DNA of 64,000 nt. Origin: Hybos culiciformis (lineage: Eukaryota > Arthropoda > Insecta > Diptera > Hybotidae). The position numbers and the translations under genes are program-made. Shown here in pieces: positions 59,816-64,000 of the stretch (positions within the stretch are counted from its first letter, which is position 1; each line of letters opens with the position of its first letter). The notes beneath the pieces were generated by a model, which did no database searches, was not told the DNA's origin, and worked only from the letters and a program-made list of their open reading frames with translations. The stretch lies in the NCBI GenBank assembly GCA_964007475.1, contig OZ023273.1, positions 40,859,525-40,923,524 on the forward strand, written 5' to 3'.

Positions 59816-60162
59816 AAAACACATGAATCATAATTTTTGGGTAATAGCATTCTTAATCTATGGTAATAGTAAACAGTATTTTGATATTTTTTTGTGTTGT
59901 TTTTTATTTTTTTATTTATTTAATCAAGAAAAATATACGATATAAGATATTACATTTTTTAGTTATTTATGTATATATAAATAAAAAAGAAAAGAAAAAA
60001 AGCCATAGAAAAATTTTTTGTTTTGGGTTATGGTAAATAGTATTTTGATATTTTTTTGTGTTTGTTTAATTATTTATTTAAACAATAAAAATATACAATA
60101 GAAGATATTACATCTTTCAGTATGCATGCATATAAAAAAAACGAAAAACGAATAAAAAAAAC
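59816..60162. repeat. Spacer with a degenerate direct repeat of about 170 bp
   Basis: It lies between array B and the MITE. Two related segments (about 59860-59965 and 60030-60125) share CAGTATTTTGATATTTTTTT-like and ATAAGATATTACAT-like sequence. The matching spacer is absent next to array A. Confidence 0.6.
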
Positions 60163-60392
60163 ACGAAGCAGTCATAGAACTGCCTACAGAAGTTTATACT
60201 TAAGATTTAAACTATGAAATAACAGTGGCTACAAATAATGGACTGCTTTTGGACTGATGGACTGATTTTTATTTTAATTTACATTTTTTACTGAGCAGCC
60301 CATCATTTGTAGCCACTGTTATTCATAGTTTTTTTCACAGTTTTTAAATCTTTAAGTATAAACTTCTGTAGGCAGTTCTATGACTGCTTCGT
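60163..60392. mobile_element. Foldback MITE, copy 2 (230 bp)
   Basis: Second copy of the element at 8761-8977, with the same arms and loop and a small extra stretch (TTTTTTCACAG) in the right arm. It directly abuts the inner end of array C, separated only by T's. Confidence 0.85.
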
Positions 60393-60400
60393 GTTTTTTT

Positions 60401-63400
60401 TGAAGTTTATACTTCTTTAGCGACGATGGAAGAAATTTGGTAGAGGGTAAAAATTTATTTTCATATAAAATTTTTCTGAGAATCGTCATCATTTTTCTGA
60501 GAATCGACCGTCATCATTTTTCAAAAATTAAAAAAAAAAACAAACCATAATTGGGTTCGAACCTGGCACCTTCAGACTTATTAGTATGGTGTTCTATCCA
60601 CTAAGCCATACGGCCATATAATTTTTGCTTTCTAAAATATAATAAAAAAATTCTAATAAACCATTCATTTTTTTGTTTTTATTTTATTGTAGGGGAATAA
60701 AAAATAATACTCAAAAAAAAAAATAAGAAAAGAATTAGAATACTCAAAAAACGAGTTTGAAAAATTAACTAACCAATCAAAAAATTAATCTCATTGCCAT
60801 ATAATGAGATTTAATATTATTTAGGAAAATAAATCAAAAATATTTTTTGTATTTGTTTAGAAAGCTAAACTCATATAGGCAATATGGCTTAGTATTATAG
60901 TAGAACATCACACTGTAAGTCTGAAGGTGCCTGGTTCGATTCCCAATGAGGATTTTTTTTTTTTTTAATAAAGAAACAAATCCTTTTAGTATTTTTGGAA
61001 AACGTTAAATATTCATATGATATATGATAAAAATTAAATTTTTGCACCACTTAACAATTCTTGAATTAAAATAAAAATATGATTTATAGTTTTTCATTAA
61101 AAAAAAGAAATTAAATAATCCTTTTCTTTGTGGGTCCCCAAAAAAAAATTCTCATGTGACAACGGAATTTATTGTCGATTTATTTATATATGTATAATAA
61201 AATAAGGGACTATGAAATAATTAAAAAGTAATAGTTAGCAATAGAAATATACATTTATTTTTTGATCCTATATTTTTTAATTTATAGCTTAAATATTATT
61301 TGCCAAATTCGATTCTAATTTCAATTTGATATTTTCGTCTATTTTTTATTTTGACATGCAGATTGTGAAAACTTCGGAATTTCACGCAGTTACGAATGAT
61401 TAAATATAAAAATATAAAATATTGTTAACTTCATATTATTTAACGTCTCAAATTAATTATAGATTTAGCTAGACAAATAATATTATTTCCAGTCGATGAT
61501 GAACTTTTACAGATAAGACTTATATAAACAAAATACAATAAAATAGATTTAAATGCCAAAATTTAATAAAATTATTTAACAATTGATTAATATGAACAAA
61601 AATTTAGTAAAATGTCTTAAAATTCGATTTATATGAACAAAATTTCGATTTATAATTCATAATGTTTAATTTAAATTAGTTATTCGAGCTGATTTTCCAT
61701 CAAATAAAATAATTTTCGAAACATCTGGGAAATGTTTTTACACACTCTAGATTATTTTTTACAGAGATCATGTAACCACTAAAGTTATAAACATTATATC
61801 CTATAAAACAAATTTATAATATTGGACGCACTAAACTCGTTACAAACAACATAGGTATATTTTGGCATTGATAGTATAGATATCGATCAAGTAATTTATC
61901 ATTATAGGTTTTCCCGGCTCAAAATATGCAAAAAAAAAAAATATTTTCAAAATAGGTAGCTCTGGTGAAATAAAGATTACCAGACCAAAAATTTTGGGTA
62001 GGAATTCATAATTATCGTACACTTTTTTAATTTCAAATATATGTCCAATATTACAAGCAAAAAAATTACATATTCTAACAATAAAAAAATTATGTTCCAA
62101 AAATTTTAAAAATTATTATGTTCAAAAAAATTTAAAAAAAATGTATTCATTGGGGAATCGAACCTGACACCTTCACTCTTATAGTCCGATGTTCTAGCCA
62201 CTAAGCCATACGGCCATATAATTTTTGCTTTCTAAAATATAATAAAAAAATTCTAATAAACCATTCATTTTTTTGTTTTTATTTTATTGTAGGGGAATAA
62301 AAAATAATACTCAAAAAAAAAAATAAGAAAAGAATTAGAATACTCAAAAAACGAGTTTGAAAAATTAACTAACCAATCAAAAAATTAATCTCATTGCCAT
62401 ATAATGAGATTTAATATTATTTAGGAAAATAAATCAAAAATATTTTTTGTATTTGTTTAGAAAGCTAAACTCATATAGGCAATATGGCTTAGTATTATAG
62501 TAGAACATCACACTGTAAGTCTGAAGGTGCCTGGTTCGATTCCCAATGAGGATTTTTTTTTTTTTTAATAAAGAAACAAATCCTTTTAGTATTTTTGGAA
62601 AACGTTAAATATTCATATGATATATGATAAAAATTAAATTTTTGCACCACTTAACAATTCTTGAATTAAAATAAAAATATGATTTATAGTTTTTCATTAA
62701 AAAAAAGAAATTAAATAATCCTTTTCTTTGTGGGTCCCCAAAAAAAAATTCTCATGTGACAACGGAATTTATTGTCGATTTATTTATATATGTATAATAA
62801 AATAAGGGACTATGAAATAATTAAAAAGTAATAGTTAGCAATAGAAATATACATTTATTTTTTGATCCTATATTTTTTAATTTATAGCTTAAATATTATT
62901 TGCCAAATTCGATTCTAATTTCAATTTGATATTTTCGTCTATTTTTTATTTTGACATGCAGATTGTGAAAACTTCGGAATTTCACGCAGTTACGAATGAT
63001 TAAATATAAAAATATAAAATATTGTTAACTTCATATTATTTAACGTCTCAAATTAATTATAGATTTAGCTAGACAAATAATATTATTTCCAGTCGATGAT
63101 GAACTTTTACAGATAAGACTTATATAAACAAAATACAATAAAATAGATTTAAATGCCAAAATTTAATAAAATTATTTAACAATTGATTAATATGAACAAA
63201 AATTTAGTAAAATGTCTTAAAATTCGATTTATATGAACAAAATTTCGATTTATAATTCATAATGTTTAATTTAAATTAGTTATTCGAGCTGATTTTCCAT
63301 CAAATAAAATAATTTTCGAAACATCTGGGAAATGTTTTTACACACTCTAGATTATTTTTTACAGAGATCATGTAACCACTAAAGTTATAAACATTATATC

Positions 63401-64000
63401 CTATAAAACAAATTTATAATATTGGACGCACTAAACTCGTTACAAACAACATAGGTATATTTTGGCATTGATAGTATAGATATCGATCAAGTAATTTATC
63501 ATTATAGGTTTTCCCGGCTCAAAATATGCAAAAAAAAAAAATATTTTCAAAATAGGTAGCTCTGGTGAAATAAAGATTACCAGACCAAAAATTTTGGGTA
63601 GGAATTCATAATTATCGTACACTTTTTTAATTTCAAATATATGTCCAATATTACAAGCAAAAAAATTACATATTCTACCAATAAAAAAATTATGTTCAAA
63701 AAATTTTAAAAATTATTATGTTCAAAAAAATTTAAAAAAAAATGTATTCATTGGGGAATCGAACCTGACACCTTCACTCTTATAGTCCGATGTTCTAGCC
63801 ACTAAGCCATACGGCCATATAATTTTTGCTTTCTAAAATATAATAAAAAAATTCTAATAAACCATTCATTGTTTTGTTTTTATTTTATTGTAGGGGAATA
63901 AAAAATAATACTCAAAAAAAAAAATAAGAAAAGAATTAGAATACTCAAAAAACGAGTTTGAAAAATTAACTAACCAATCAAAAAATTAATCTCATTGCCA
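60401..64000 (-). repeat. Array C: copy of array B at constant 7,238-bp offset, cut by the window end
   Basis: Collinear with 53163-56762. Shared private variants include TTATGTTCCAAAAA in the first unit (54836 and 62074) and CATTGTTTTG in the second (56630 and 63868). tRNA-like elements lie at about 60545-60615 (T3, -), 60878-60951 (T2, +), 62143-62215 (T1, -), 62478-62551 (T2, +) and 63745-63817 (T1, -). The macro-unit is therefore array + spacer + MITE, repeated in tandem, or an assembly duplication. Confidence 0.9.

Overview
The window is nuclear DNA from a very AT-rich animal, most probably an insect. Evidence: introns with GT-AG ends, one clear multi-exon eukaryotic kinase gene, dense short inverted-repeat transposons, tRNA-derived repeats, and no bacterial operon structure. 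The order cannot be fixed from the sequence alone. Coding density is very low; most short ORFs are AT-rich noise or lie inside repeats.

The one gene recognised with certainty is wee1 on the + strand (39465 to about 44556). It encodes the CDK1-inhibitory kinase, in four well-supported coding exons plus a less certain fifth. Three further candidate coding exons lie on the minus strand: a signal-peptide-like first exon (20177-20360), an internal exon with no recognised family (33674-33897), and a terminal exon of a small membrane protein (50604-50812).

The most striking feature is a family of large tandem arrays at both ends. Array A (about 8985-15345, + orientation) and array B (53163-59815, - orientation) each contain four units, of about 1.53 kb in A and 1.60 kb in B. 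Each array is capped at its inner end by a tRNA-headed SINE-like segment. Each unit carries tRNA-like sequences with Pol III A and B boxes in divergent (head-to-head) pairs. The arrays face each other across about 38 kb that includes wee1. A partial array lies at 1-1033. A third array (C, from 60401 to the window end) is a copy of B at a constant offset of 7,238 bp.

Between the arrays is a graveyard of non-autonomous elements. Two have perfect 8-bp target duplications (hAT-like: 34595-35389 and 49490-50294) and one has a 7-8 bp duplication (46136-47097). Others are TTAA-flanked (6504-7044, 21491-22222), TTA-flanked (20763-21249) and TA-flanked (2664-3045, 28170-29472), and several foldback hairpins have no identifiable target duplication. 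Two unusual inserts stand out: a perfect 62-bp GC-rich palindrome (46508-46635) in otherwise AT-rich DNA, and a 5S-rRNA-like/tRNA-like chimeric segment (28782-28870).

The rest of the window is AT-rich intergenic or intronic sequence in which I see no gene.
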